A DNA stretch of 31,802 bases from JAGQUL01 sp038212015 (GCA_038212015.1 JBBQUY010000038.1:1-31802), one strand, 5' to 3'. Shown: positions 22,601 through 29,242, counted from the stretch's first letter. Notes: generated by a model from the letters alone, not told the origin. Numbers and translations are program-made.

Positions 22601-23912
22601 TTCGTGCCGCCATGAGCGTGCCCGACGCCACGTAGCCGCCGACGGTCGTCGTGGTTCGATACGCGCCGTACAGCGCCAGGTTGGATCCCGCGCTCCCACC
22701 GCTGCTGCCGCTTGCGGGAATGGCCGTGAACCCCGCATCGGGCGTATACGTCTCGGTGAACAGACCGTTGACGCCGACCGCACCGAACAGCAGCGTTCGC
22801 GCCGCGGTCGTGGTCAGCGACGCAGTCGGTGCCGCATCGGCGCCGGTGCCGACGCCGCTCGCGTCGACGATGTGCCCCTGTACCTGGCTGAAGCGGTGCA
22901 GTGATGCCGCGCGGACGTTCGACGCGAAAGAGAAATTGATCACGATCGTGTCGCCGGGAACCAGTGCCTGCGTGATGAACGACGACCACGTCTCGGTGGT
23001 GTGGGAGTTGGTGATGCGTCGGTCGAAGTGCCAGAGGTTGCCGCGGCTGTCGGTCACGCTCCACACGTTGGGCGAGTTGTGCGCGACGGGCAGCACCACG
23101 AACTCGTTGGCGGAGATCGCGGTGGAGACCGGCACCACCAGCGTCGTGCCCGTCGTCTTGTCGGCTGCAGACCCGCCGGTTCCCAGGTACTGCGGCAGCG
23201 CCGGCTCGACGATCGTCAGCGCACTGAACTCGGTCGTGGTTCCGGTGTCCGGGTTCATGACCGTCACGTCGCGCGGCCCGGTCGCCGTGCCGGTCGCGGA
23301 GCTGAGCACTACGTCCAGGCGTGTGGCGTTGACGAATGTCACGCTGTCGACGGACACGCCGGTGCCGGAGACGGTGACGATCGCGCCGCTCACGAACCCG
23401 GTTCCCGTGACCTGGATCGCGACGCCGGTCGCGCCCCGGACCATGGTGCTCGGCGTGACGGACGTGATGTCGGGCGTTGACAGCGTGCTGAACGATCGCG
23501 TGCTGCTCCAGCTCGACACGCCCATGTAGCTGTCGGTCGATCGCGCGCGCCAGTAGAAGATGCCGTCCGGCAGCGCCGTGGTGACGGTCCAGCTGCCGTT
23601 GGCACCGCTCGACAGGTCCGACGCGCTCGTCCCGGTGCGAACCGGTGACGCACACGCCGGGTCCGAGCACACCTCGAAGGTGATCGTGCCGGTGTCGCCT
23701 TCGGGGTCGCCGTATGTCGCCTTCAGCGTGGGTGTCGTGCCCGCGACCGCTGCGTTCAGCGGCGTCACGAGCGTGGGGGTCGTGACGCCGTTGCCGATCG
23801 AGGCGTTCACGGTGAGCGACTGCGCGGTGGCGTGGGCGTGCGTCACGAGGCCCGCGAACACGAGCAGCACCATGATGCCGACGATCACCGGGATGTGACG
23901 GCGGCCGCTCAC
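16629..23912 (-). CDS. giant exported multi-domain surface protein (Ig/FnIII/Calx-beta)
   Basis: A 2427-residue protein. Residues 1-30 form a signal peptide (VSGRRHIPVIVGIMVLLVFA, then a cleavage region HAHATAQ). Next come a FnIII/Ig-like unit, an IPT-like domain (about 140-235), a lectin-like beta domain (about 240-440), and Ig-like repeats of the GTW...QWxRC...YTLTAAD type (about 455-640). A further beta region precedes about four Cys-containing FnIII-like repeats (about 865-1450), each with a YxxCxxS pair and the hallmark CSDGFTVDTT. Three or more Calx-beta-like repeats follow (about 1760-2210), then a Pro/Asp/Gly-rich stalk. A hydrophobic helix (VVTSGVATGVLAAGAALAKP, about 2310-2340) and a very basic tail (RRKKGQG..., GRRRRRGDDGD) end the protein. 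This predicts a C-terminal membrane-anchored adhesin. The GTG start overlaps the upstream stop (GTGA), so it is the last gene of a three-gene operon. Confidence 0.88.
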   Translation of the reverse strand: MSGRRHIPVIVGIMVLLVFAGLVTHAHATAQSLTVNASIGNGVTTPTLVTPLNAAVAGTTPTLKATYGDPEGDTGTITFEVCSDPACASPVRTGTSASDLSSGANGSWTVTTALPDGIFYWRARSTDSYMGVSSWSSTRSFSTLSTPDITSVTPSTMVRGATGVAIQVTGTGFVSGAIVTVSGTGVSVDSVTFVNATRLDVVLSSATGTATGPRDVTVMNPDTGTTTEFSALTIVEPALPQYLGTGGSAADKTTGTTLVVPVSTAISANEFVVLPVAHNSPNVWSVTDSRGNLWHFDRRITNSHTTETWSSFITQALVPGDTIVINFSFASNVRAASLHRFSQVQGHIVDASGVGTGADAAPTASLTTTAARTLLFGAVGVNGLFTETYTPDAGFTAIPASGSSGGSAGSNLALYGAYRTTTTVGGYVASGTLMAARTWATTAVAYRIGDGIGTSPTLTTAPTISGTTTMGQTLTASDGTWSGASSYTRFWSRCDAVGASCQPIAGQTASALTLTAADVNSTIRATIVATNSSGSTSTTTAQTSVIAGVPPSNTVLPAITGTTQEGSTLTSSTGTWSGYAPMSFTFQWQRCTPGCVDIGGATTASYTLTAADAGTTVRARVTAANTCMTGCGTTSVTSATTSTVSASDVDQPTSAPTIVEGTSPDYQYVVNGTIPTVWYNPTVNGDFVVRSGAADATSGVKQVDFPGALLTGWTPLATTSVTTSPYEQLYRWDPGSAQLGLKNFVVTDDSANANTSTGSFEVLEDGTDPTSGSISNPPTLVGTLSVPLTVTAGSDGTGSGIASTIVKRDEGALSADSCTMNGTYADTVALVGGEDTSVLSGRCYSYRLVTTDNVGNSATSSQTTTVKVDAGSPTAPATANDGSGADVDMFSAFSVLINWSAGSDAETGVAAYEICLKAGTTSTDCTSALTTFTVANATSTGITTPSDGVYQYCVRSIDDAGNASTYTCSDGFTVDTTAPNNPTSAGIYDLSTTFSGDEDWSSSTTALSASWNVGSDAGSGIASYDSCFSTVSTGCTPISGTTMTTGNTTRTATTTGAMTSGSTYFSCVRTRDIAGNVSTWTCSDGFTIDTTSPSAPTTVSDGAGTDAASQSGSTVSANWTAGSDAASGVLDYDWCLSSSANCAGTVLATGTSATTSYSTSSASLVNGVTYYSSVRTRDTVGNLSTYASSNGFEFLGVNDAPDAPSGHAQFRSDGTTAIGAGAWTNQAMAVLTFRVTDQNVNQTLTPWVEVRPGSTAFSGTCGTAGPGLYAGTALVAAAGSTAVTASVTVSGLVSDTDYRWRACVVDQGGLASDWTARGGTPDFRVDTTTPTNPSTADIFDGVITATTDADFSQDGATLRGSWNAGSDAGSGVRDYDWCFSATTACSGSFGGNTTRVASHSPLPALVDGDLRNLCVRAVDNAGNQAASWSCSDGLTIDTTAPDGDISATPAGPVTSDVTLTGTITDTGSRPDSASISYDDGAGTTGTCTLSTISAPAATRSWSCDLPAASMGDGSYLITLSGADVVGNSGATIATRTIVVDNGAPTITMTGTTELSGTQFQHTSGSTLWVNPDGAGSTRVLVGASDPQTDVASVLFPPLGGGWTPAGDSVANPGPYEFTYDFAPTVTGAGAQSITAFDNAGNSASTELTVALDGALPQAGSISYADGVGATPSLVFSAGNDAGSGIREWYVARRQAATLSPTACDTGAWSGWAMVGTTMPVSPMADTSVSAATCYQYRLVVIDNVDNRTEYASAATFITPTPAVKVTAAAGGNAVTEGGAATSWTVVLTAAPTSATRIDVTGDARLELSTTSVTFDALNWFRPQTVRATAIDDQVDTTPDSVVTQVSHRAGSGDPAYTALAAVQLPVTVIDDDVAGIVVSTGSVSVSEPATSASFGVRLATRPTGSVTVSLASNSGQATVAPAALTFDASNWNVAQDATVTAVDDPDVDGAASATISVQGSSTTDAAYTGMAGASVVATVSDDDVPAMLVDATGLTRVSEATPETATTFQVRLGARPSADVRVAPTVPDRELRAPSGMLTFTRENWNQAQSVRVVAFDDAVAEPTPHVGRVVLTVASEDAAFAGLAERPVAVQVADDDPARLLQRAGVGWTPDADGIIDVREGGDAVVVSILADGNPTRTIRVEPVVSSSADVIVRPASAIIDPADPNQAHAFTVRAVDDGVNEDASESVRLTWRVTTLDPMYANAALSSTRFAVLDRASTPAPTADPTPTPPSGGSDPVDPAPAPPDAGTPDPAPPAPDPGPGGDTSGDPPPGTTVGDDSSTTTATEATPKPNRAGPSSHGDKGLGTRVASFAKKHPVVTSGVATGVLAAGAALAKPLLVGGKLIGSMAPGAGGGLGHVHGVGQLRRLIRRKKGQGLFGRMLRIFGRRRRRGDDGDPMDRMSGLDHDAWRGMGRDWRDLFDPDRNRW

Positions 23913-24502
23913 GGGCTCACCACCTCGAACACGACGCTGTTGGAGTACGTGCCCGGCGGCGTGAGGGTCGACGCGACGACCCCGAAGCGGACGCCGGCCG
24001 TGGCCGTTCCGGCAATCGTCGACTGCGCGACGGTTCGCGACGTCGACTGCTTGAGCGCGTACCAGCCCGAGCTGGCAGCGGTGCACGGCGAGGTCGTCAT
24101 CGAGTCGCTGGTCGCTCCGGCTCCCACGCTGTTCAGGCACATCCCGAATCCGGAGGTCAGCATTCCACCGGCGGCGCTCGTGTCCGGGATCTGGGCTCCG
24201 CCACTCGACTGCATGCCCCACAGGTCCGACGAGTCCGTTGCGCGCAGCCGTGCCGAGCTGGAGTTGCTCGCTCCGAAGGAGATGTCGCAGTTCGAGGTCG
24301 TGACGGAGGTGCCGCCGCGCATGAGCATCGGCAGCAGGATCGACGGGCCGCACCCGACGGTCAGATGCGTCGCGGGCGGCACGTTCACCGGCACGGACGT
24401 GGTGCCCGCCGCGCCGTTGCCCGTGGGGGCGACGACCGCGATCGCCACGCAGGCGAGCATGATGGCGGATGTCAGCAGGCGAAGCTGTCGCGACCCGATC
24501 AT
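23909..24502 (-). CDS. small exported protein with a four-cysteine domain
   Basis: A 197-residue protein with a signal peptide (residues about 1-33; hydrophobic core LTSAIMLACVAIAVVAPTG). The mature part is one domain with Cys51, Cys72, Cys122 and Cys140. It carries the motifs NCDISFG, AQIPD, GFGMCL, SSGWYAL, then TIAGTATAGVRFGVVAS and a last strand TPPGTYSNSVVFEVVSP. The same domain, with matching cysteines, forms the C-terminus of the upstream delta-60 protein. The final strand pattern (TP.G.Y....F) recalls pilin- or WxL-like beta-sandwiches, but I do not recognise the family. ATG overlaps the upstream stop (ATGA) and its own stop overlaps the giant gene's GTG, so production is coupled in a fixed order. 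Confidence 0.82.
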   Translation of the reverse strand: MIGSRQLRLLTSAIMLACVAIAVVAPTGNGAAGTTSVPVNVPPATHLTVGCGPSILLPMLMRGGTSVTTSNCDISFGASNSSSARLRATDSSDLWGMQSSGGAQIPDTSAAGGMLTSGFGMCLNSVGAGATSDSMTTSPCTAASSGWYALKQSTSRTVAQSTIAGTATAGVRFGVVASTLTPPGTYSNSVVFEVVSP

Positions 24503-26307
24503 GGATTCGCCACCGCCGTGAACGTCAGGTTCGCGACATAGTCGCCGGCGGGGGTGCTCGGCGTCGCATGCACGCCGAAGCGGAACGTCGCGCTGCCGCT
24601 GATGGAACTGGTCGTGTATGCGAACTGCTGCGCGTTCTCGGGGACTGCCTGCCACCCGGTCGACATGGACGCGCATGCGCTGTACGTGCCACTCGTGCCG
24701 CCCCCGATCGCAGCAAGACAGACACCGAAGGTGTTGGCCGTGAGCAGGCCGGTCGCGTCGGGGATTCCCGCTCCGGGGCCGGGGGTGGGCTGCAGCGCCG
24801 AGCCGATGCCGTCGTGTTCGAGCATCAGGGACGCACCGTTCGGCGCATCGGTGCCGAACGAGACCGAACACGGGTTGGACACGACGGCGATGCCGGGCAG
24901 CGCATTCATCGTGTTGTTGACGCTCGTGCAGCTCGTGAGGGCGAGCGAGACCGAGGGATCGCCCGCGTCGAATCGCGCGATCGCTGCCTGGGTCGAGCTG
25001 GCACCGACGATCACCAGCTTCGGCGCGCCGCTCGTCGTGAGCGCCGCACCGTGGGACGTCACGCCTCCGCCGAACGACGTCATCTGGATCCCTGAACCAT
25101 TCCAGTACCCGTCAGGCGTTCCGTCGGCTGCGTAACGGGCCGCATAGAACGCCGGTCCGGACCCCGTGGTCGCCGTGCCAGCCACCACGACCCGACTGGA
25201 TGCGTCCACGAACACGCCGGTCGCGGCATCGGTCTGGCCGGCCGCGCTGATCGTGGCGTCGATCTTGACGCCGTTCAAGCCCCACGACATGTCCTGCGCG
25301 CCGGTGACATCGTCCATGCGAAGCACGATCGTGTCGCCGCTGCTCTCGCCGGCGACCAGCAGCGTGTTGTCGTGGAACGTGAGTGCGTGGGCGTGGTCGG
25401 CAACCCCGGGGTTGTGCAGTATCGTGCCGGTGCCCGCGAAGGTGCCGAGCGGACCACCGGTGGAGGTGCGGGCAGCGACGAGTATCTGCGAGTCGCCGCC
25501 CATCGCCGCGCTGCCGGCCACGACGATGTGGCCGCCCGGTGCCACGCCGACGGCGTGGCCCTCGTCGTTGCCGAGGGCGTCGATGAACGCATAGCCCGAG
25601 CCATTGAAGCTCAGATCGACCGCTCCCGTGGCGTCGACGCGTCCGACGAACACGTCGCTGTCGGTCGCGCCGCCGTAGGAGGTGCCGGCAACGATGATGT
25701 TGTTCGACCCGTCGATCGCGAGGTCCTCGAGCCGGTCGCTGCCGAGGCGGGGATCGAGCGTGATCGTGCCGTTGCCGGCTCCGCCGCTGAAGAGGGTGTC
25801 GTAGCCGCCGCTCGCCGCCTGCAGCCGCACGACGAACGGCGTGGCATCAACCTGCAGCGAGTAGCCGCCGATGATGATCCGCCCCGTGCCATCGATCGCG
25901 ATGCTCGTCGCGACGTCCTCGGCTGCGCTGATCGCCAGGTGTGCGATGCCGTTGCCGTTGCCGGACGGCCCGTCGAACGTGGTGTCGAGCGTGCCGTCGA
26001 TGAGGTAGCGAGCCACGAACACGTCGCGATTCGCACCGGAGAAGTAGTCGCCCACGACGACCGTGCGTCCGCTCGTGTCGACCACGACATCCTTGGTCGC
26101 CGACGCCGGCAACGAAGCTTCCAGACGGGTACCGGGCGGGGAGCCTGCCGGATTGAACGTCGGATCGAGCTGTCCGACGGCTGCCGACGCCGGAGCTGGC
26201 AGCAGCAGCGCCACGATGACGACCAGCGCCGCCGTACAGGCCCGTCTCGCGTACGCGTGCGCGAGCGCACGCGCATACGCAAGAAGATTGGGGTGCGACG
26301 GCGACAT
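24499..26307 (-). CDS. exported delta-60 repeat propeller protein with a C-terminal four-cysteine domain
   Basis: A 602-residue protein. The signal peptide (ARRACTAALVVIVALLLPAP ending ASA) is preceded by an Ala/Arg/Tyr-rich head. Residues about 45-445 hold about seven delta-60-type repeats of the form D-x-F-x-x-R-Y-x-x-x-G-x-x-D-x-x-F-x-G (for example DVFVARYLIDGTLDTTFDG). These suggest a seven-bladed beta-propeller. Residues 458-602 repeat the domain of the downstream small protein, with Cys460, Cys480, Cys530 and Cys545 and the motifs PCSVSFG, GIPD, FGVCL and STGWQAV. It is the first gene of the operon. The start ATG 26307 has no clear Shine-Dalgarno. Function is unknown; a cell-surface role is inferred from export signals and partners. 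Confidence 0.85.
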   Translation of the reverse strand: MSPSHPNLLAYARALAHAYARRACTAALVVIVALLLPAPASAAVGQLDPTFNPAGSPPGTRLEASLPASATKDVVVDTSGRTVVVGDYFSGANRDVFVARYLIDGTLDTTFDGPSGNGNGIAHLAISAAEDVATSIAIDGTGRIIIGGYSLQVDATPFVVRLQAASGGYDTLFSGGAGNGTITLDPRLGSDRLEDLAIDGSNNIIVAGTSYGGATDSDVFVGRVDATGAVDLSFNGSGYAFIDALGNDEGHAVGVAPGGHIVVAGSAAMGGDSQILVAARTSTGGPLGTFAGTGTILHNPGVADHAHALTFHDNTLLVAGESSGDTIVLRMDDVTGAQDMSWGLNGVKIDATISAAGQTDAATGVFVDASSRVVVAGTATTGSGPAFYAARYAADGTPDGYWNGSGIQMTSFGGGVTSHGAALTTSGAPKLVIVGASSTQAAIARFDAGDPSVSLALTSCTSVNNTMNALPGIAVVSNPCSVSFGTDAPNGASLMLEHDGIGSALQPTPGPGAGIPDATGLLTANTFGVCLAAIGGGTSGTYSACASMSTGWQAVPENAQQFAYTTSSISGSATFRFGVHATPSTPAGDYVANLTFTAVANP

Positions 26308-26416
26308 TCATTCGCATTCGGCATTTTCGAACAATCTCATGAGGTCGAGATCGACGACCCGTCGATGCGCCACAGCTTGCGTGGTCCAGGTGGCCCCCGG
26401 CGCGAAACCCCCGAGA

Positions 26417-26450
26417 CGAAGAAACGGGGCCGACCCGAAGGTCGACCCCG
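26417..26450 (-). terminator. UUCG-tetraloop terminator on the minus strand
   Basis: On the minus strand an 11-position stem (CGGGGTCGACC / GGTCGGCCCCG, one mismatch) closes a TTCG tetraloop and is followed by TTTCTTCG. It starts 1 bp after the stop of the truncated glycosyltransferase frame. It would end transcripts from the xre-like gene and that frame before the surface operon. Confidence 0.75.
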
Positions 26451-26451
26451 C

Positions 26452-26742
26452 TCAAGAAACGCGTCGCAGTACTGGTTTCAGCGGTATACGCCCGCGCTGC
26501 GCACCACGGTGACCGAGCTCGGCTGAATGGACGCGATGCACGACGACGCCGTCGAGCTGCTCGGTCTCGTAGCGCGACGCGGAATACGGCTCCTGCACAT
26601 CCTCCTGGGGGTAATACGGCGGCGCCGTGGTCACTTCGACGTGGTCGCCCTGTCGGGCAAGCCATGGGCCGAGTTCACCGTTGACCTTGCCGGTTCCCGT
26701 CGCTTCGGGGACGGAGTTTGTCGAGGCGATGATCCAGCGCAT
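26452..26742 (-). pseudogene. truncated WcaI/WbuB-type glycosyltransferase (N-terminal fragment)
   Basis: The 96-residue frame reads like the N-terminus of a GT4-family sugar transferase of the WbuB/WcaI type: MRWIIASTNSVPEATGTGKV, then NGELGPWLARQGDHVEVTTA and PPYYPQEDVQEPYSASRYET with LDGVVVHRV. Family members are about 400 residues; here only the first quarter remains before a stop and a terminator hairpin. The nucleotide-sugar-binding C-terminal domain is absent, so it cannot be a working transferase. The surrounding DNA is visibly less GC-rich than the core genes. It is either a decayed gene or a fragment brought in with the island. Confidence 0.65.
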
Positions 26743-26801
26743 TGGTCGGTCATCCCAGACATATTCCGGTACCCCGATAATCGACTCATCCTGATCCACA
26801 T

Positions 26802-26816
26802 TCCGTATTGTACGGA
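26802..26816. other. short inverted repeat between the xre-like gene and the glycosyltransferase fragment
   Basis: TCCGTA-TTG-TACGGA is a perfect 6-bp stem with a three-base loop, 20 bp beyond the xre-like stop codon. It has no T-run on either side. It may be a weak terminator, RNA-stability element or binding site. Confidence 0.35.
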
Positions 26817-26836
26817 TGGTCCTGGACGATCGACTA

Positions 26837-27205
26837 CTACGCAGCCAGCAGACGCACCGCTGCGATTGCTGCTCGCCCGTCGTCTTCGCGGATTGCCTCG
26901 AGGGGACTGCGGTCGCGCAGATTCGGGTTCGGCGACAGGTACCACCCCTCAAGCAGGTCCTTGTCGTCACCAAACGCAGCTTCGAACAACACGAGCACCG
27001 CTCCGAGGGCAAGCAGGCGAGTGCGCTGTTGAATCGACTGCGGCTTGGCATCGCCCGACTTCCACGCGCCGACGCGCTTTGGGTCTTTCACTCCCACTGA
27101 CGCCGCGGTGATCTTCTGTCCGAGCAGGCGCTGGGCGATCTGCGCTGCGTCCGCAATCGTGAGCTGCTCAATCGTCGCAGCGGTATGTCCGTGCACGCCG
27201 GCCAC
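26837..27205 (-). CDS. Xre/MbcA-like antitoxin-type regulator
   Basis: A 122-residue protein. Residues about 18-52 form a helix-turn-helix-like region (IADAAQIAQRLLGQKITAAS followed by DPKRVGAWKSGDAKP). The C-terminal half matches the MbcA/ParS/Xre toxin-binding (DUF2384) pattern: WYLSPNPNLRDRSPLEAIRE and ending AAVRLLAA. In that family the protein is the antitoxin of RES-domain toxins and represses its own promoter. GTG at 27205 is chosen because AGAGAGGG lies just upstream; the open frame extends further but without family match. It is transcribed divergently from the possible RES fragment at 27363. Composition is less GC-rich than the core genes, which suggests transfer. Confidence 0.72.
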   Translation of the reverse strand: MAGVHGHTAATIEQLTIADAAQIAQRLLGQKITAASVGVKDPKRVGAWKSGDAKPQSIQQRTRLLALGAVLVLFEAAFGDDKDLLEGWYLSPNPNLRDRSPLEAIREDDGRAAIAAVRLLAA

Positions 27206-27281
27206 TTGGCCCTCTCTGATCACTGCCGGTAAGTCACCGGTTATGTACCCATGTATCGGTACAACAATACGACCGGTTTCA

Positions 27282-27297
27282 CTCCCTGAACAGGGAG
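27282..27297. promoter_or_regulatory. inverted repeat, candidate operator in the divergent xre region
   Basis: CTCCCTG-AA-CAGGGAG has perfect 7-bp arms. It lies in the 157-bp gap between the divergent genes and is a natural candidate operator for the Xre-like protein. Two ACCGGT palindromes occur just to its left (27236-27241 and 27272-27277). Confidence 0.5.
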
Positions 27298-27299
27298 AT

Positions 27300-27315
27300 C
27301 GGCATATAGCTGCCG
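27300..27315. promoter_or_regulatory. second inverted repeat in the divergent xre region
   Basis: CGGCA-TATAGC-TGCCG has 5-bp arms around an AT-rich centre. It lies two bases from the previous inverted repeat, and the centre could itself be a -10 region for the plus-strand gene at 27363. Confidence 0.4.
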
Positions 27316-27362
27316 TTTCTTGAGGGGCGCGCGTATCGTGGCCTCGCGCCGCCACGACAGAG

Positions 27363-27812
27363 GTGATCGCGGGACTGAGTGGTGAGGTATCCGAGAACGC
27401 CTATGCCTACCTGGCTCCTGTGACCGCGGAGGATCCTTCCTGGCGTGCGAAGCTCGCTCAGCGTGCATCAGATCAACGATTCGATCGAGCCCGCCGACTG
27501 ATCGATGCCGAGTATCTCTGTCTCGACAGTGGGGCAGTGCAATTGGAATCGCTGCCTACGTGCATCGATCGGGCTATCACCCGACCAAGGGGTGCCCTCA
27601 TGCATCGTGCCTACATCGAGCTCGGAGAAGCCCATGGCATCGCGTATCCGAGCCGGTGGAATGCCGACGGCCCATGCTGGGCCCTATCGGGAACCCCGGG
27701 AGATGACTGTGAGTTTGTGGAACTCGACCCCGAGACCGCGATCGAGGTAGACGATGGGGGCATCGAGGTAGCCTTTTCAAGCATCGATGCGGCGCGCGCT
27801 CAGCGCGGTTGA
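27363..27812 (+). CDS. hypothetical protein, possibly a C-terminal RES-toxin fragment
   Basis: A 149-residue frame starting with GTG (AGAG immediately before). The segment HRAYIELGEAHGIAYPSRWN, then DGPCWALSG, resembles the GIxYxSR...ALF end of RES-domain toxins, which degrade or modify NAD and pair with Xre/MbcA antitoxins. The N-terminal RES hallmark (GGRWN...YLA...E) is not seen, and a stop at 27321 prevents extension. It would therefore be truncated or a divergent family. Codon composition is lower in GC than core genes. Pairing with the divergent Xre-like gene supports the idea, though RES and Xre normally share one operon. The RES link is weak. Confidence 0.5.
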   Translation: MIAGLSGEVSENAYAYLAPVTAEDPSWRAKLAQRASDQRFDRARRLIDAEYLCLDSGAVQLESLPTCIDRAITRPRGALMHRAYIELGEAHGIAYPSRWNADGPCWALSGTPGDDCEFVELDPETAIEVDDGGIEVAFSSIDAARAQRG

Positions 27813-27872
27813 TCCCGGCGCCCTGCTTCGAGGTAGCGCCAGTCGGTGGTCACGGCGACCAGCGCGAATCAC

Positions 27873-27878
27873 TAGACT
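27873..27878 (+). promoter_or_regulatory. possible -10 box for rbfA
   Basis: TAGACT lies 9 bp before the rbfA ATG, so transcription would begin within a few bases of the start codon (near-leaderless). No Shine-Dalgarno precedes rbfA. The -35 region is poor. The island and the infB terminator make an own promoter for rbfA necessary. Confidence 0.35.
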
Positions 27879-27887
27879 TCGCCAGAT

Positions 27888-28241
27888 ATGTCCGACCGCA
27901 TCCTCCGCATCAACGAGCGGATGCGCCGGGTCCTGGGGGAGGCGGTATCCGACCTCTCCGACCCGCGCATCGGTTTCGTCACCGTCACCGGCGTGAAGAT
28001 CGCCCGCGACTTTCGCAACGCGAAGGTCTTCGTGAGCGTGCTCGGACCCGAGGGCGATCGCGACCGAACCCTCGCCGCGCTGCGCTCCGCGCACGGACTG
28101 CTGCAGCGCGCGGTCGCGCGCGACGCACAGCTGCATCACACCCCGCAGCTCGAGTTCGTCTACGACGACACCACCGATTCCGCCATGCGCCTGGAGCACA
28201 TCCTGCGTGAGGCACAGACCGAGCCCGGAGCCACCGAGTGA
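27888..28241 (+). CDS. rbfA: ribosome-binding factor A
   Basis: A 117-residue cold-adaptation and 30S-maturation factor with a single KH-like domain: RILRINERMRRVLGEAVSDL, DPRIGFVTVTGVKIARDFRN, AKVFVSVLG, and a C-terminal region ending with RLEHILREAQ. It is the expected size. There is no Shine-Dalgarno, so a leaderless message is plausible. Its stop overlaps the nrnA start (GTGA). In related genomes rbfA follows infB and ylxP directly; here the island intervenes. Confidence 0.95.
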   Translation: MSDRILRINERMRRVLGEAVSDLSDPRIGFVTVTGVKIARDFRNAKVFVSVLGPEGDRDRTLAALRSAHGLLQRAVARDAQLHHTPQLEFVYDDTTDSAMRLEHILREAQTEPGATE

Positions 28242-29242
28242 CCGAGACCCACACGAGCCGCGGCCCCGCCGTGTCGCTCGAGACCATCGCCGACGAACTG
28301 CGCGCAGCCGACAAGCTCGTCGTCGCAACGCACCTGAATCCCGACGGCGACGCGATCGGCTCCGCACGAGCGATGGAGCTGACGCTGCTCGCGCTCGGCA
28401 AGGACGTCATCGTCTACGTCCCCGATGCGTGCGTGCCGACGGAATACGAGTTCATTCGACCGTCCACGCTCTCGACCGAAATCCCCTCGGACATCGAACA
28501 TCGCACGCTCATCTGCGTCGACTGCGGCAATGCATCGCGCGTGAAGAACGACGAGCTGCTCGAACGCGCACAGCGCGTGCTCAACGTCGACCACCACGGA
28601 GACAACACCCACTTCGGCCACGCCAACCACGTGCGCGCGAGCGCGGCGTGCGCCGCGCAGCTCGTGTGGGACATCGCCGGCCTGCTCGGCCTGACACCCA
28701 CGCCGGAGCTTGCGACTGCCGTCTACGTCGGGCTCGTCACCGACACCGGCCGTTTCCAGTACTCCAACACCACGCCCGAGGCCTTCGAGATCGCAGCCTC
28801 GCTGATGCGCGCGGGCGTCGACACCCACGACGTGTTCAGCCGCATCTTCGAGACGGTGTCGTTCACGCGGTCGAAGCTGCTCGGTCGAGCGCTCGAGCGC
28901 GCGATCCGCTCCGAAGACGGGCTCATCGTCGCCACGCACCTGCGCCAGCAGGACTTCGAAGAGTGCGGCGCGATCGAAGATGACGCCGAAGGTGTGGTCG
29001 ACGCGCTGCGATCGGTGGAGGGCACGTACGTCGCGGTGTTCCTGCGCGACCTGCCCGAAGGCTCCGAGCACCTGCGCAAGGGCAGCCTGCGCACCACGCG
29101 CGAAGACATCGACGTGAGCACCGTCGCGCGCACCTGGAACGGTGGCGGGCATCGCCAGGCGGCCGGCTTCAACACGAGCGACGACCTTGCAGCGATCGTG
29201 GAGCGCGTCGACGGCGCGATTCGCGAGCAGCTCGGGCTCTGA
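28238..29242 (+). CDS. nrnA: DHH/DHHA1 phosphoesterase, NrnA-like (oligoribonuclease / pAp phosphatase)
   Basis: A 334-residue metal-dependent phosphoesterase. DHH-domain ligands are seen in THLNPDGDAIGS (His32, Asp36, Asp38), CVDCGN (Asp95), the namesake NVDHH (Asp118-His119-His120) and GLVTDTGRF (Asp169). The DHHA1 substrate-binding domain ends with GGGHRQAAGF (from residue 302). NrnA enzymes degrade short RNA oligonucleotides and in many species dephosphorylate pAp; the same fold also hydrolyses cyclic dinucleotide products, so the exact substrate is open. The GTG start overlaps the rbfA stop, and the gene order rbfA-nrnA-truB is common. Confidence 0.92.
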   Translation: MTETHTSRGPAVSLETIADELRAADKLVVATHLNPDGDAIGSARAMELTLLALGKDVIVYVPDACVPTEYEFIRPSTLSTEIPSDIEHRTLICVDCGNASRVKNDELLERAQRVLNVDHHGDNTHFGHANHVRASAACAAQLVWDIAGLLGLTPTPELATAVYVGLVTDTGRFQYSNTTPEAFEIAASLMRAGVDTHDVFSRIFETVSFTRSKLLGRALERAIRSEDGLIVATHLRQQDFEECGAIEDDAEGVVDALRSVEGTYVAVFLRDLPEGSEHLRKGSLRTTREDIDVSTVARTWNGGGHRQAAGFNTSDDLAAIVERVDGAIREQLGL

